From positions 6,356,367-6,420,366 of the forward strand of contig NZ_CP124543.1 of the NCBI RefSeq assembly GCF_029953635.1: DNA of 64,000 nucleotides. The letters are read 5' to 3'. Origin of the DNA: Halotia branconii CENA392. GTDB lineage: Bacteria; Cyanobacteriota; Cyanobacteriia; Cyanobacteriales; Nostocaceae. Positions 25,393 to 35,306 of this stretch are shown here, piece after piece. Both the position numbers and the translations under genes were made by a program. Positions within the stretch are counted from its first letter, which is position 1. Each line of letters opens with the position of its first letter. The notes beneath the pieces were generated by a model. The model made no database searches. It was not told where the DNA came from and saw only the letters and a list, made by a program, of their open reading frames with translations.

Positions 25393-28011
25393 ATGAAAAC
25401 GCAGCGATTTCTTCAGTCTTTGACCCAGCAATTGTCTCACTGGCGGCGAAGGTACAAAGCACTACGCCGAAAAAGTCAGTTGCTTGTCAAGGTGAGAAGT
25501 CAAAGTAGTAAAAGTCGCCGCCAGAGATTTTTTAGAAGTGTTATCAGCGATATACTCCTGTATTTAATCAAAATCACTGCCAATAAAAAACACCGAAAAC
25601 GAAAAATAGTCCTCGGTTCAATGGCAAAATCGGTCAAACAACGGCGTGGAATTAATACAGTAATTTTAGATTGGGTTCATCAAAAGCGTTTCTCTGTTGT
25701 TTTGGCGATCGCAGTATTATCTCTAACAGGTATTATCGGACATAAGCTATACAATCAACCCCAGCTACAAGTAGACACTATAGCGCCACAGACAATTAGA
25801 GCGCCTTACACTGCGACCATTGAAGACCGCCGAGAAACTGAAGCTCAGCGCAAAGCCGTCAGTGGAAGTTATATCCCAGTACTGATAGTTGATACCCAAA
25901 TAACTGAAAAAACTGACCAAAATCTGCAACAACTTCTGAATGAGGGTAATGAAATTCGGGCTGCTGCTGGGTCTTTTCCTTTTTTTGACACTTCAGTTTT
26001 GTCTATATCTACCCAGCATTATCTACGCTCTTGTTCGGTTTCAGAATGGCAAACACTACTGTTAGCTATAGAAAATAACAGCAAACAAAAGTCAGGATTG
26101 TCAGTGCCTAAACATCAATCAGACTTTAGCGCTCCCTACTCTCCATTAGCTACTCAAAAAACAGATTTTACTCAAGCATTAGCAGAACTAGAAGCTTACC
26201 GTCTCAAGACCTCAGAGCAAAACTTGTCCTCACTGATTGCTCAAATTTCCCAATCACGCGAAGCTTATGCTCAAGCCAGTGTGCAACTTCTACAGCTAGA
26301 AACTAACAACTCAGACACGGTATACAACAACACTGTTCTTTTGGATTTGTCAGATGATGAATGGGCAAAAACACAAGCAGGGATTCGCCAAAGTGCAGAA
26401 CGGATTCTCGCCCAAGGCATTCCATCTGGATTACTGCCAAGTATTTTACAGAACGCGGTCAGCTTACAAGTACAGACATTTGTACCTAAAAATGCCGAAT
26501 CTTTAGCAAGCAAACTGTTGTTAGCTGTGTTGCAACCGAATTTGAGAAAAGATGAAGAACAAACCAAACAACAAGCAAAACAAGCTGCTGATGAAGTGAC
26601 ACCCGTAATGATCAAAGTGCGCCAAGGTCAAGTGATTGTTGCTAAGGGAAAGAATATTACTGCATGGCACTTTGAGGTACTAGAGCATTACCAATTGATT
26701 CGTCGGCAAAATAACTGGCTGGGGTTAGCTAAGTTAGCAGCAGTGGTTACAGCCGCAATCGGCATTTATGTCTGGGTAGAAAAGCAGATTAAGTATCAAT
26801 TACGGCAACGCGATCGCCTGTTAGTATTATTACTTGCCCTAAGTACGCCTGGGGTATTAGCACTAGGAATACCGTATACAACGTGGAGCGCCGTTGGTTT
26901 GTTGTTGGGGAGTTTCTATGGGCCAACTCTGGGTGTGACAGTTGTGGGACTGTTATTACTCCTACTTTGCATGAACTCGGAAATCAGTATGATTGCGCTT
27001 TTGGCTGGTGCAGCTGGAGGAATATTAGGCAGTTGCATTGCTCAAAAATTGCGATCGCGTGAAGAACTGGCATTACTAGGCCTTGCTATAGCTGTAACTC
27101 AGGGCATTATTTACCTGATTGCTAAGGTTTTGATTGGTGCAGTTTTTAGTGCAGGCTGGTATATTGTCCTGCAAGAAACAGGGTTCTTTGCTCTATCTGG
27201 CTTAATTTGGAGTATTGTGGCACTGGGCTTAAGTCCTTATTTAGAAAAACTATTTGATTTAGTCACGCCGATTCGGCTAGCCGAACTGGCAAATCCTAAT
27301 CGTCCTTTATTAAAAAGACTTGCAACTGAAACGCCTGGAACTTTTCAACATACCTTGTTTGTGTCTACCCTGGCCGAAGCTGCTGCTAAAAAATTAGGAT
27401 GTAATGTAGAACTAGTCAGGGCTGGAACCCTGTATCACGATATTGGTAAAATGCACGACCCCCTGAGCTTTATTGAAAATCAAATGGGGGGGCCAAATAA
27501 ACACGAAACAGAGATTAACGATCCTTGGAAAAGTGCAGCAGTTATCAAAAAGCACGTTACTGAAGGATTAGTGATGGCGCGGAAACAACTTTTACCTACA
27601 GCAATTCAAGCTTTTATTCCCGAACATCAGGGAACAATGCTGATTGCTTATTTTCACCATCAAGCACAACAAATGGCCGAAGCAGATCCTAGCCTTATAG
27701 TAGATGAGGCTGAGTTTCGCTACGATGGCCCAATTCCCCAATCACGGGAAACCGGAATTGTCATGTTAGCAGATTCTTGTGAGGCGGCGCTGCGATCGCT
27801 CAAGGACGCTACACCAGAACAAGCCTTATCAATGCTGAATAATATTCTCCGTGCCAGATGGCAAGACAATCAAATGATCGATTCAGGACTGACACGAGCA
27901 GAAATGTCAGAAATTGCTCAAATCTTTGTAGAAGTTTGGCAGCAATTCCACCATAAACGTATTGCTTACCCCAAGTTAAAAGCTAGTAATGAAAAACTGG
28001 CTCAGGGTTAA
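25393..28011 (+). CDS. 7TM-HD phosphohydrolase (PgpH-type, c-di-AMP phosphodiesterase family)
   Basis: About 872 aa from ATG 25393 (MKTQRFLQ); a TTG at 25306 gives 29 more residues but looks like leader. Order: a basic cytoplasmic N-terminus, TM1 (SVVLAIAVLSLTGIIGH), a large extracytoplasmic 7TMR-HDED region, a seven-helix membrane block, then a cytosolic HD domain with YHDIGKMHDP (His682-Asp683) and EHQGTMLIAYFHHQ. PgpH-type proteins hydrolyse c-di-AMP to pApA; substrate here is inferred from family. C-di-AMP in cyanobacteria affects osmotic and dark survival. Confidence 0.9.
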   Translation: MKTQRFLQSLTQQLSHWRRRYKALRRKSQLLVKVRSQSSKSRRQRFFRSVISDILLYLIKITANKKHRKRKIVLGSMAKSVKQRRGINTVILDWVHQKRFSVVLAIAVLSLTGIIGHKLYNQPQLQVDTIAPQTIRAPYTATIEDRRETEAQRKAVSGSYIPVLIVDTQITEKTDQNLQQLLNEGNEIRAAAGSFPFFDTSVLSISTQHYLRSCSVSEWQTLLLAIENNSKQKSGLSVPKHQSDFSAPYSPLATQKTDFTQALAELEAYRLKTSEQNLSSLIAQISQSREAYAQASVQLLQLETNNSDTVYNNTVLLDLSDDEWAKTQAGIRQSAERILAQGIPSGLLPSILQNAVSLQVQTFVPKNAESLASKLLLAVLQPNLRKDEEQTKQQAKQAADEVTPVMIKVRQGQVIVAKGKNITAWHFEVLEHYQLIRRQNNWLGLAKLAAVVTAAIGIYVWVEKQIKYQLRQRDRLLVLLLALSTPGVLALGIPYTTWSAVGLLLGSFYGPTLGVTVVGLLLLLLCMNSEISMIALLAGAAGGILGSCIAQKLRSREELALLGLAIAVTQGIIYLIAKVLIGAVFSAGWYIVLQETGFFALSGLIWSIVALGLSPYLEKLFDLVTPIRLAELANPNRPLLKRLATETPGTFQHTLFVSTLAEAAAKKLGCNVELVRAGTLYHDIGKMHDPLSFIENQMGGPNKHETEINDPWKSAAVIKKHVTEGLVMARKQLLPTAIQAFIPEHQGTMLIAYFHHQAQQMAEADPSLIVDEAEFRYDGPIPQSRETGIVMLADSCEAALRSLKDATPEQALSMLNNILRARWQDNQMIDSGLTRAEMSEIAQIFVEVWQQFHHKRIAYPKLKASNEKLAQG

Positions 28012-28013
28012 TA

Positions 28014-28229
28014 GTGAGAACTTTCTTTACAGATGTTAATCAAGTAATTAATGTCATTGAAATTGCTAGTAAAAGAGTGAGAGAAAGAGAGATTAAGACT
28101 GAAAATGTCACGCTAGAAGTTAGTGTACAAATTGTAGGATTAATTGAATTGAGAATGCAAACAGATGTAGCTAATACAGAAGTAATTGAAGAGAAAATGT
28201 TAGACGTTAATCATAATTTTCGTCATTAA
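28014..28229 (+). CDS. Small hypothetical protein, possibly coupled to the HD gene
   Basis: GTG start two bases after the HD-protein stop, 71 aa, soluble and charged (ASKRVREREIKTENVTLEVS). No family recognised and no ribosome site, so it may be translated by reinitiation or may not be a gene. Confidence 0.3.
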   Translation: MRTFFTDVNQVINVIEIASKRVREREIKTENVTLEVSVQIVGLIELRMQTDVANTEVIEEKMLDVNHNFRH

Positions 28230-28307
28230 CTCTGCTCTCCTTAAAATGATTATGGATTCCCACTTGTGCAGTAAGAACCCATAATCTTCAAAAGTTTTTA
28301 CTTCAGC

Positions 28308-29132
28308 TTACTTAGCTGCATCAGGAATAGCTGATGGATATACAGAATCAGCAACTAACACAGGTCTGTTTTTATATTCTGCTTCCAGTTTTTGTTGCAA
28401 ACCTGTATCCCAAGTAAAGTCATAATCTCTTTCGATATCAGCAACAACGAAGGGGCGTAGTGTACCAGTGGCGACAACTTTTTCACCTTCTTTCACAGGT
28501 GTTTGTCCCTTGGGAAACAAGACTAACAAATCTTGACCACCTATCAGTTTATCTTCATCAAGGGTAAATGAGTTTGTGCCAACATTCTCTTCAACTTCGG
28601 CAGGTACAGCAATGACTTGATTGTAGTAAGCGCTTGGATTTGTGCTAATTTCACCAGGTTTGACTGCTTGAGCAATTGATTGAGCAACAATTGCTGGTTT
28701 ATTTTCGTATTCTACATACAAATTCGGATCTAAGCTCAAATTGTACTCTTTTTCAATATCAGCAGCGACAAACTTGGCAACCTTCCCTGTGATTTGAAGT
28801 TCTGTATTTTCTGGAAGAGTCGCAGTTTCTCCAGAAGCGTTGACAACCAAGATATTTTCGCCACCGAAAAATTGATTATCACTGACTGTGAATGTAGTCG
28901 GACTAATTTTTCTAACAGGTTGACTTCTAATAGTGACAGTCTGACCTAAAAGTTGATTAGTGTTGTCAGCTACTTCTTCTGTGGTAACGTTACCTTGAGG
29001 TTCTTCAGAATTTCTTGTTTCTAGATTATTAGTACAAGCAGGAAGAAGTATAGCCATTATTGCTAGGCTTACAGCACTTGCACGAATATTTTTCAAACCG
29101 CTAATAGGGTTATGATGATTTTTATTCAACAT
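28308..29132 (-). CDS. Lipoprotein with two tandem OB-like domains
   Basis: 274 aa. Signal segment SLAIMAILLPAC gives a lipobox with Cys33. Two copies of one domain follow: copy 1 (about 62-155; VTIRSQPVRK... FGGENILVVN ...VAKFVAADIEKEYN... YENKPAIVAQSI) and copy 2 (about 165-268; AVPAEVEEN... IGGQDLLVLF ... LRPFVVADIERDYD... YKNRPVLVADSV). The pattern suggests two small beta-barrels at the membrane surface. Function unknown. The gene converges with the HD gene. Confidence 0.8.
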   Translation of the reverse strand: MLNKNHHNPISGLKNIRASAVSLAIMAILLPACTNNLETRNSEEPQGNVTTEEVADNTNQLLGQTVTIRSQPVRKISPTTFTVSDNQFFGGENILVVNASGETATLPENTELQITGKVAKFVAADIEKEYNLSLDPNLYVEYENKPAIVAQSIAQAVKPGEISTNPSAYYNQVIAVPAEVEENVGTNSFTLDEDKLIGGQDLLVLFPKGQTPVKEGEKVVATGTLRPFVVADIERDYDFTWDTGLQQKLEAEYKNRPVLVADSVYPSAIPDAAK

Positions 29133-29431
29133 TAAACAATCTCCTAGTAATACTTCGCTAGACTTCTTCAGGGTTAAACTGTGGAATATACTTTATTTCA
29201 TGGCACAGACAGATAATTTCTATTGGGTTGGCTGGTAGTTTTGAGTTACATCTAACCGCAAGTATTTTACTTGTAAGCAATATCTTTACTGATATTTCGG
29301 CGAAAAATTGCTAGTCTCAATAATATAGGTAAAAAAATTAAAATACTTCTGCCCCAAGAAATAAAAAATTTAATCATAAAGTATTAAAAATCAGCAAAAT
29401 TTCTGGTTTTGATAGCAACTTGAATATTACC

Positions 29432-29582
29432 AGGACTTACGCAAAAATAACGTAACTCCGTCATTACGTTGGCGTTAGCCTTCCCAAAGGGTACGATAGC
29501 GAAGTAATCTACCCTAACGCTGGGATTGCTTCCCTACACTCCGTTCCGGTCGCAATGACAATATTGGCGTTGCGTAAGTCTT
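29432..29582. repeat. MITE family A, copy 1
   Basis: Begins AGGACTTACGCAAAA and ends TTGCGTAAGTCTT, about 151 bp. The inside shares GATTGCTTCCCTACAC and TCGCAATGACAA with the copy at 58053-58178. It abuts MITE family B copy 1. Confidence 0.75.
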
Positions 29583-29588
29583 AATTAC

Positions 29589-29717
29589 TATAGTAATCCG
29601 GTTTGATTCGGTGAATTTATTTGTGTAGGTAGGGAACAGGAAACAGGAAACAGGGAACAGTTAAGAAGGGATAGATATGTACTGAATCGTGTTCCTTAAT
29701 CAAATAGGAGTCCTATA
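29589..29717. repeat. MITE family B, copy 1 (129 bp)
   Basis: Imperfect terminal inverted repeats (TATAGTAATCC... and ...GGAGTCCTATA). Nearly identical, in reverse orientation, to 48613-48741, which is also exactly 129 bp. The centre holds a heptad-like GGAACAGGAAACAGG track. Confidence 0.82.
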
Positions 29718-29903
29718 TGTCAAACCTATTAACTTAACTATCTATCTTTGGTTATAAGCTAATCTTTCTATAGAAGTGATTTATTGGAGTTTATTTTAAT
29801 TAATACTTTCAGCATAAATATGATGCGATCGCATAATCAACAAAAAAGGGATGTTGATATCAATCCCCTTTCTCAAAACAAACTTAATTTTGTACCTATG
29901 TGA

Positions 29904-30278
29904 TTAGAATAACCGAAAAATAAACGGGTAACGGAATGGTTCATCAGGCTGACTAAAACAGTGTAATAACGCCCAAATAGTTAGCCCCCAGTGTAGTAGA
30001 AACCCAAAAGCAACAATAGGGAAAAACAAAATACCACCTAAACCAAAGGTAAGCCAAGATAAAATTCCCAGTGGAACCCCGATTACAGTTGCCCAAAACC
30101 AAACATTGAAGTGAAAATTAATTGATTCTTTAGCATTGCTTTTAACAATTGGATCGTCAGAAAGTAAGTTAATTACAATGGGAACACCAATTGAAAACAA
30201 TGTTGTACTAAAGAAAATTGCTCCGTGACACAGAGACAATAATAATTTACGTTTATCAGAATTATATGTAACTTGCAT
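29904..30278 (-). CDS. DUF4870/Tic20-like small membrane protein
   Basis: 124 aa with three to four TM segments. KLLLSLCHGAIFF at the N-terminus, then a central ESINFHFNVWFWATVIG and a C-terminal FSQPDEPFRYPF resemble DUF4870 proteins (SLCHLS..., QAxNFQI..., GxxYRYP). Role unknown in bacteria; plant Tic20 relatives are channel proteins. It stands alone between two repeat-rich spacers. Confidence 0.7.
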   Translation of the reverse strand: MQVTYNSDKRKLLLSLCHGAIFFSTTLFSIGVPIVINLLSDDPIVKSNAKESINFHFNVWFWATVIGVPLGILSWLTFGLGGILFFPIVAFGFLLHWGLTIWALLHCFSQPDEPFRYPFIFRLF

Positions 30279-30427
30279 CTTTGTAGTTTCTCAAATTAAT
30301 TTCTTGCTTCCATTTTAACGGTTATTTAATTGGTATAACATGGCAGTTAACCGTACTCAATCAGGTTTGCGGCTGATGTTTATTTTTAAAGTAATTCGTT
30401 AAAAGGCAATAGGGAAATTACCGTAAT

Positions 30428-30973
30428 TCAAATGCCCCCGAAAATCAAAGCATCTAGGGAATATGCACCAGGACCTAAAACCGCGATCGCAATCAGCATA
30501 ATACAATACATAAACGCCTTTTCCCAGCTGGGTGGTTCACCTTTTCCTAAAGCGCCTTGATATTGGTCTTCAGAAATTAAGTAGGGATCTTTAGCTACAA
30601 AAGGCTTACCTCCAGATATGTGTATGTATATCGCAAAAATCATCGAGCAGAGAATAGGCAAGGTTGCTAAGAGGGTAAGAAATCCAATAATCAGAAAAAT
30701 TCCACCACCTAACATGGATGCAGCGGATAAAAAGCAAAGAAAGACAGGCACTTTTAAAGACTCGGCCCACTGTCGCAAATGCGTGATCTTGGGATAACCG
30801 TGGATGATAAATAACCCACCCACACTAACTCTTAGTAATAAAAGTGCTAGTCCTGGAAATCCATCAGGATACACATTATATAAAGCACTCAACAGGTGTG
30901 GGTTTAGCTGTGGGAAATTAAATACAGCTAGAAAAAAGGCGATCGCCACACCCAATGCAAATTGATAAATCAT
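30428..30973 (-). CDS. DoxX-family membrane protein
   Basis: 181 aa with about four TM helices. LLLLRVSVGGLFIIHGYPKI is the DoxX signature (R-x2-x-G-x-F-x2-HG). Members are thought to work with redox enzymes at the membrane. Its start overlaps the lactonase gene stop by 4 nt (ATGA-type), so the two are co-translated. The mate gene is a sugar lactonase, hinting at an oxidation step. Confidence 0.85.
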   Translation of the reverse strand: MIYQFALGVAIAFFLAVFNFPQLNPHLLSALYNVYPDGFPGLALLLLRVSVGGLFIIHGYPKITHLRQWAESLKVPVFLCFLSAASMLGGGIFLIIGFLTLLATLPILCSMIFAIYIHISGGKPFVAKDPYLISEDQYQGALGKGEPPSWEKAFMYCIMLIAIAVLGPGAYSLDALIFGGI

Positions 30974-31875
30974 AGCTGTACACCACGGGTATTAAGGTCA
31001 ATAACATATAAGGATTTGCCTGCTGTAATAAACAGGCGATCGCGTTGTTTACCGCCAAAAGTCAGATTAGCGCATGTTTCCGGTACTAAAATTTTCCCTA
31101 ACTGAGTTCCGTCGGGGGCGTATATCTGCACGCTGTCTTGAGAACTAGTAAAGATGTTGCCATGTTCATCAACTCGAAAGCCATCGGGTAATCCTGGCTC
31201 AATGACTGCAAATACACGCCCATTCTTTGCCCATCGGTCATCAACGACTTCGTAAACACGAATATGATGAGGGCCGCCTGGAATCTTAAATGCAGCCGTA
31301 TCTGAAACATATAACAGGCTTTCGTCTGGACTAAAAGCCAGTCCGTTAGGACGCACCATATCTGTGACTACAGGATCAATCTCACCACTAGTAGGGTCGA
31401 AGCGGTAGACGTAACTTCCGCTTTGTTCTTGTTCGCCGCCATAACCTTGATTTGGCTCAGTAATACCATAAGGCGGATCGGTAAACCAAATTGTGCTGTC
31501 ACTTTTAACTACTAAATCATTGGGACTGTTAAGACGTTTACCTTGGTAGCGATCAACTAAAACCTGCCATTTACCATCATGTTCCCGTCGAATAATGGCA
31601 CGTAAACCCGACGAACACGCCACCAGACGACCTTCTAAGTCACGATAATTACCACTTTGATAATCAGATGGATCGCGGAGGACGGTCACGTTGTCGGTGA
31701 GACTCCAGCGCAACAGGCGATTGCCATGAGCATCGCTCCATACTACGCTGTCATCTTCGTGAAAGTAAACAGGCCCTTCGCTGTGAACTGCACCGTTAGC
31801 AAGCTTTTTTAGGAAAGCATCTAAAGACACAATAGCACGTAGGCGATCATCATAAATTTCAATGGCTTCAGACAT
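30970..31875 (-). CDS. SMP-30/gluconolactonase-family lactonase
   Basis: 301 aa six-bladed beta-propeller. SEGPVYFHEDDSVVWSD with the metal-binding Glu, LNSPNDLVVKSDSTIWFTDP (Asn/Asp), MVRPNGLAFSPDESLLYVSD (Asn/Asp) and LPDGFRVDEHGNIF are the family blocks. Such enzymes hydrolyse sugar lactones. No signal peptide, so cytosolic. First gene of a two-gene operon with the DoxX protein and divergent from the GMC oxidoreductase at 32718. Sugar specificity cannot be read from sequence. Confidence 0.9.
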   Translation of the reverse strand: MSEAIEIYDDRLRAIVSLDAFLKKLANGAVHSEGPVYFHEDDSVVWSDAHGNRLLRWSLTDNVTVLRDPSDYQSGNYRDLEGRLVACSSGLRAIIRREHDGKWQVLVDRYQGKRLNSPNDLVVKSDSTIWFTDPPYGITEPNQGYGGEQEQSGSYVYRFDPTSGEIDPVVTDMVRPNGLAFSPDESLLYVSDTAAFKIPGGPHHIRVYEVVDDRWAKNGRVFAVIEPGLPDGFRVDEHGNIFTSSQDSVQIYAPDGTQLGKILVPETCANLTFGGKQRDRLFITAGKSLYVIDLNTRGVQL

Positions 31876-32717
31876 AGAAATCTCCTGTTATAGTGTTTCT
31901 CGTTTTAGTTAAGTGCATTTCGTTGAGATTAGGGACTAGTACCGCAAGGCGGAATTAAAAATTGAAAATTAATACAGCGTAAGCTTTTCATTGATTGGGA
32001 ATGGGTGGTTTATTTTTGCCGTGACGTAATAGGGGCTATGTACCTCCTGTAATCAGGAACTTCTATATTTAACTTAGTGGTGATAATAAATAGCAGGTTC
32101 GAGTTAATAGAAAATTACTAATAAAGCTCAACTATAGGAATCCGGTTTTATTGGTAAAATTACTTGCATAGATGGGGAACTCTTAACAGGAAACAAGGCT
32201 CTTTGAGGTGTACCTAGCTTCGTAAAAATCAAATATGAGTCCTATAAATGTTTTACATTAAACTTCATTGTTGTTTTTTTAATTTACATTTACCTCAAAC
32301 CGTAGATATAAATTACGCTGAGAGTTGAGTTTTCATTCATTTAAGCTTGTGATAAATCTTCAGTAATAGAATGCCCACATCAATTTTATTTAGCTAAAAT
32401 TAATATATTAGGAATTTAACAAATTTTTCAAGATAGAGAATGCAGAATAATAGGAGCTTGAGAGGTATTTTGTAGGAATCCTGAATATATAAAAATGAAC
32501 TTAAAATGATTTTTTCATACCTTGAGATAGAAAAAATATTAAACCATTAGGTAGAAGTGTTTTTTCTACAAAAGCTTTAATTTAAACAAAGATATCTATC
32601 TTTAGAGCTATTTAGTCTTTTCAAAAACTTACAAAATTAGCTCAAACTTATTGTCAAATTACTTTACATTAAGATGGCAGAGTGAGACTTTTTCACTCGT
32701 AATTAAGCTATGAAATT
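31876..32717. other. Intergenic region between divergent lactonase and GMC operons
   Basis: About 840 bp. It holds MITE family B copy 3 (32133-32246) and otherwise AT-rich sequence that must include both promoters. No gene seen. Confidence 0.5.
32133..32246. repeat. MITE family B, divergent copy 3
   Basis: Starts TATAGGAATCCGGTTTTATT and ends ATCAAATATGAGTCCTATA, the same ends as the copies at 29589 and 48613, but the middle is diverged and shorter (114 bp). Confidence 0.65.
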
Positions 32718-34292
32718 ATGACGAGCATTACAGAACACTACGACATCATCATTATCGGTACAGGAGCAGGTGGAGGGACACTGGCTCATCGTCTTGCACC
32801 CACAGGTAAGAAGATTTTGGTGCTAGAAAGAGGCGACTTTTTGCCGAGAGAAAAAGATAACTGGAATCCAAAGGAAGTTTATCAAAAACATCGCTACCAT
32901 ACAGATGAGCAATGGTATGACAAGGAAGGTAAGGCCTTTCAACCCCAGACAGGTTATTGGGTTGGCGGCAATACTAAACTCTACGGTGCAGCATTAGTTC
33001 GATTACGGGAACGAGATTTTGAAAAGGTAATTCACAAGGGCGGAATTTCTCCAGAATGGCCTTTGAAGTATCAAGACTTTGAGCCGTACTACACCCAAGC
33101 AGAAAAGTTATATGACGTGCATGGTAAAGAAGGAGAAGACCCCACCGAACCACCCCGCAGTGAACCCTATCCTTATCCTCCAGTCAGTCATGAGCCAGAT
33201 ATGCAGTCCCTGGCCGATGGCATCCGCGAACTGGGTTATCATCCATTTTATCTACCACTAGGATTAAAGCTGAATGAAAGCGATCGCACCAAGAGTCCTT
33301 GTATTCGCTGCGATACTTTTGATGGATATCCTTGTTTGGTACAGGCAAAAGCTGATGCCGAAGTCAACGCCATTCGTCCTACCCGTGAAATGTATGCTAA
33401 TTTTACCCTCAAGACTAATGCCAAAGTCTTGCAGTTGCATACTAGTGAGTCGGGACGAGAAGTTACAAACGTAGAAACTGAAATTGCCGGGGAAAAACAT
33501 TGGTTTGCAGGCGATATTATAGTTGTTTCCTGTGGTTCTATCAATTCAGCTGCCTTATTGTTACGTTCTGCTAACGACAAGCATCCCAATGGATTAGCTA
33601 ATAGTTCCGATCAAGTAGGGCGAAATTTCATGAAACAGCTGGAAACCGCGATTGTTTCCATGCATCTAAATGTCAATCACGCCAACTTTCAAAAAACGAT
33701 CGCCGTTAATGATTTTTATTGGGGAGAGCCGGATTTTCCTTATCCGATGGGTATGGTGCAGAATACAGGCAATGTCTTAGCCGATATGATTCCCGCTGAA
33801 GCGCCGCCGTTGATGGCTCCGTTTGTAAAATTGATTCCTCATTTTGAGCGCCATTTGCTAGCCCAAAGGTCAGTTGGTTGGTGGTTGCAGACAGAAGACT
33901 TGCCAGACCCTAATAATCGGATTCGTGTGGTAGGTGATAAAATTCATGTTGACTATACACTAAATAATACCGAAGCCAGCGATCGCTTAATCCATCGTTG
34001 GACATCTGTACTTAAGTCAATCCCGCATTCTGCTAAACATGTCTTACCATTTAGCATTTATCCCCGCACTCATTTACCAGAACAAGCAGTAGCCCATCAA
34101 TGCGGTAGTTGTCGATTTGGTACAGATCCCATAACCTCAGTCCTAGATATCAATTGCCGTACCCATGATGTCGATAATCTCTATGTTGTAGATAGTAGTT
34201 TTTTCCCTTCAAATTCTGGCGCTAACCCGACACTCACAATTATGGCGAATGCTTTGCGCGTTGGTGATCACATAGCTGAAAGATTGAAATGA
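32718..34292 (+). CDS. GMC-family FAD-dependent oxidoreductase
   Basis: 524 aa. Dinucleotide-binding motif IIIIGTGAGGGTLAHRL (about 9-25) with acidic VLERGD, and the C-terminal GMC domain with AHQCGSCRFGTDP (catalytic His region) and SGANPTLTIMANALR. These enzymes oxidise alcohols or sugars at the flavin. No signal peptide. It overlaps the DUF1622 gene by 4 nt. A pathway of sugar oxidation (GMC), lactone hydrolysis (divergent lactonase) and membrane electron transfer (DoxX, DUF1622) is plausible but inferred. Confidence 0.9.
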   Translation: MTSITEHYDIIIIGTGAGGGTLAHRLAPTGKKILVLERGDFLPREKDNWNPKEVYQKHRYHTDEQWYDKEGKAFQPQTGYWVGGNTKLYGAALVRLRERDFEKVIHKGGISPEWPLKYQDFEPYYTQAEKLYDVHGKEGEDPTEPPRSEPYPYPPVSHEPDMQSLADGIRELGYHPFYLPLGLKLNESDRTKSPCIRCDTFDGYPCLVQAKADAEVNAIRPTREMYANFTLKTNAKVLQLHTSESGREVTNVETEIAGEKHWFAGDIIVVSCGSINSAALLLRSANDKHPNGLANSSDQVGRNFMKQLETAIVSMHLNVNHANFQKTIAVNDFYWGEPDFPYPMGMVQNTGNVLADMIPAEAPPLMAPFVKLIPHFERHLLAQRSVGWWLQTEDLPDPNNRIRVVGDKIHVDYTLNNTEASDRLIHRWTSVLKSIPHSAKHVLPFSIYPRTHLPEQAVAHQCGSCRFGTDPITSVLDINCRTHDVDNLYVVDSSFFPSNSGANPTLTIMANALRVGDHIAERLK

Positions 34293-34789
34293 AAAAAGAG
34301 GGATCACAAGATTCATTAATTAATGTGATATTGCCTTTAGCACTCATACTAGGGCTAGCTCTACTTTTGAGTTTGAATATGGAAGGTGGAGGAGAAAGCG
34401 GGGTAACTACTCCTTTAGAGACATGGCTCAAAGTCATTGTTGGTTATTTAGCAGCAGGGACAGAAATTGCCGCAGCAGTTGTGATTGGTGCAGCAGTAAT
34501 CAAAGGCATTACTGCTTATTTGCGATTGTTATTCTCTCGCGCCAAACAACATTTTGATGCCACAGAAGCAATTCGTTTACAATTAGGGCGAGTGCTGGCA
34601 TTAGGATTGGAATTTACTGTCGCCAGCGATATTTTACGGACGGCAGTAGCACCTACTCGCCAAGATATTCTCAATTTGGGAGCGATCGTTCTACTACGAA
34701 CCTTGTTGAATTATTTCTTAGAGCGCGAAATTCAGCAGGGAGAACAACGCCGTTTACAACAAAGATCAACTATTGAAAACGTAGGATAA
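34289..34789 (+). CDS. DUF1622 membrane protein
   Basis: 166 aa with four likely TM segments; a longer N-terminus (about 45 residues) than the DUF1622 core. LRLQLGRVLALGLEFTVASD and APTRQDILNLGAIVLLRTL are the family's conserved blocks. Function unknown. It is co-translated with the GMC gene through ATGA overlap and ends in a charged tail EREIQQGEQRR. Confidence 0.83.
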   Translation: MKKEGSQDSLINVILPLALILGLALLLSLNMEGGGESGVTTPLETWLKVIVGYLAAGTEIAAAVVIGAAVIKGITAYLRLLFSRAKQHFDATEAIRLQLGRVLALGLEFTVASDILRTAVAPTRQDILNLGAIVLLRTLLNYFLEREIQQGEQRRLQQRSTIENVG

Positions 34790-34819
34790 GTCTAGTTATT
34801 TCTTTCTAGGTATAGACAG

Positions 34820-35248
34820 ATGACACACGACAAAAAGCCTGATTTAAAAGCGCAAGATCAAACTTCCTTGGAAACATCCTCCAATGCTCATCTTACTGAT
34901 TTAGAAGCGCAAGACCAAAATTTCCCTGAAACATCTTCTATTACTCATCCTATTGCCACCGGATTGGGAGCAGCAGGAGGTGGGATTGCAGGTGCTGCAC
35001 TTGGTCGCTCAATGGGGGGTAAAATAGGTGCTGCGATCGGTGGAGTTGCAGGGGCAATAACTGGTGGAGTTGCAGGCAATCAGCTAGCAGAGTACGCTGA
35101 GGAATTTATTGAAGAACTTCAGCCGACAGCTGGATTAGGATTAGGAGCCGATCATAAACCCATAGAATTACCTCGTCATTATACTTGGGAAGAATTACAA
35201 GCACTATCAAAACCCCAAGGTGGAGAAATCCAAGCTACGACGAGGTAG
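34820..35248 (+). CDS. Glycine-zipper protein
   Basis: 142 aa. After a short, twice-repeated acidic segment (LKAQDQTSLETSS, LEAQDQNFPETSS) comes a glycine-zipper stretch (about 52-95; GLGAAGGGIAGAALGRSMGG and GAAIGGVAGAITGGVAGN) that can form membrane helices, then a polar tail with ELPRHYTWEELQALSK. Similar proteins are known in stress-related cyanobacterial operons. It is last in the GMC operon, 30 bp after DUF1622. Confidence 0.75.
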   Translation: MTHDKKPDLKAQDQTSLETSSNAHLTDLEAQDQNFPETSSITHPIATGLGAAGGGIAGAALGRSMGGKIGAAIGGVAGAITGGVAGNQLAEYAEEFIEELQPTAGLGLGADHKPIELPRHYTWEELQALSKPQGGEIQATTR

Positions 35249-35306
35249 TGCATTTACAGTTTGGCTTCCTCTTTAACCCTATAGTGTACACAAAAGTACT
35301 CTCCAT

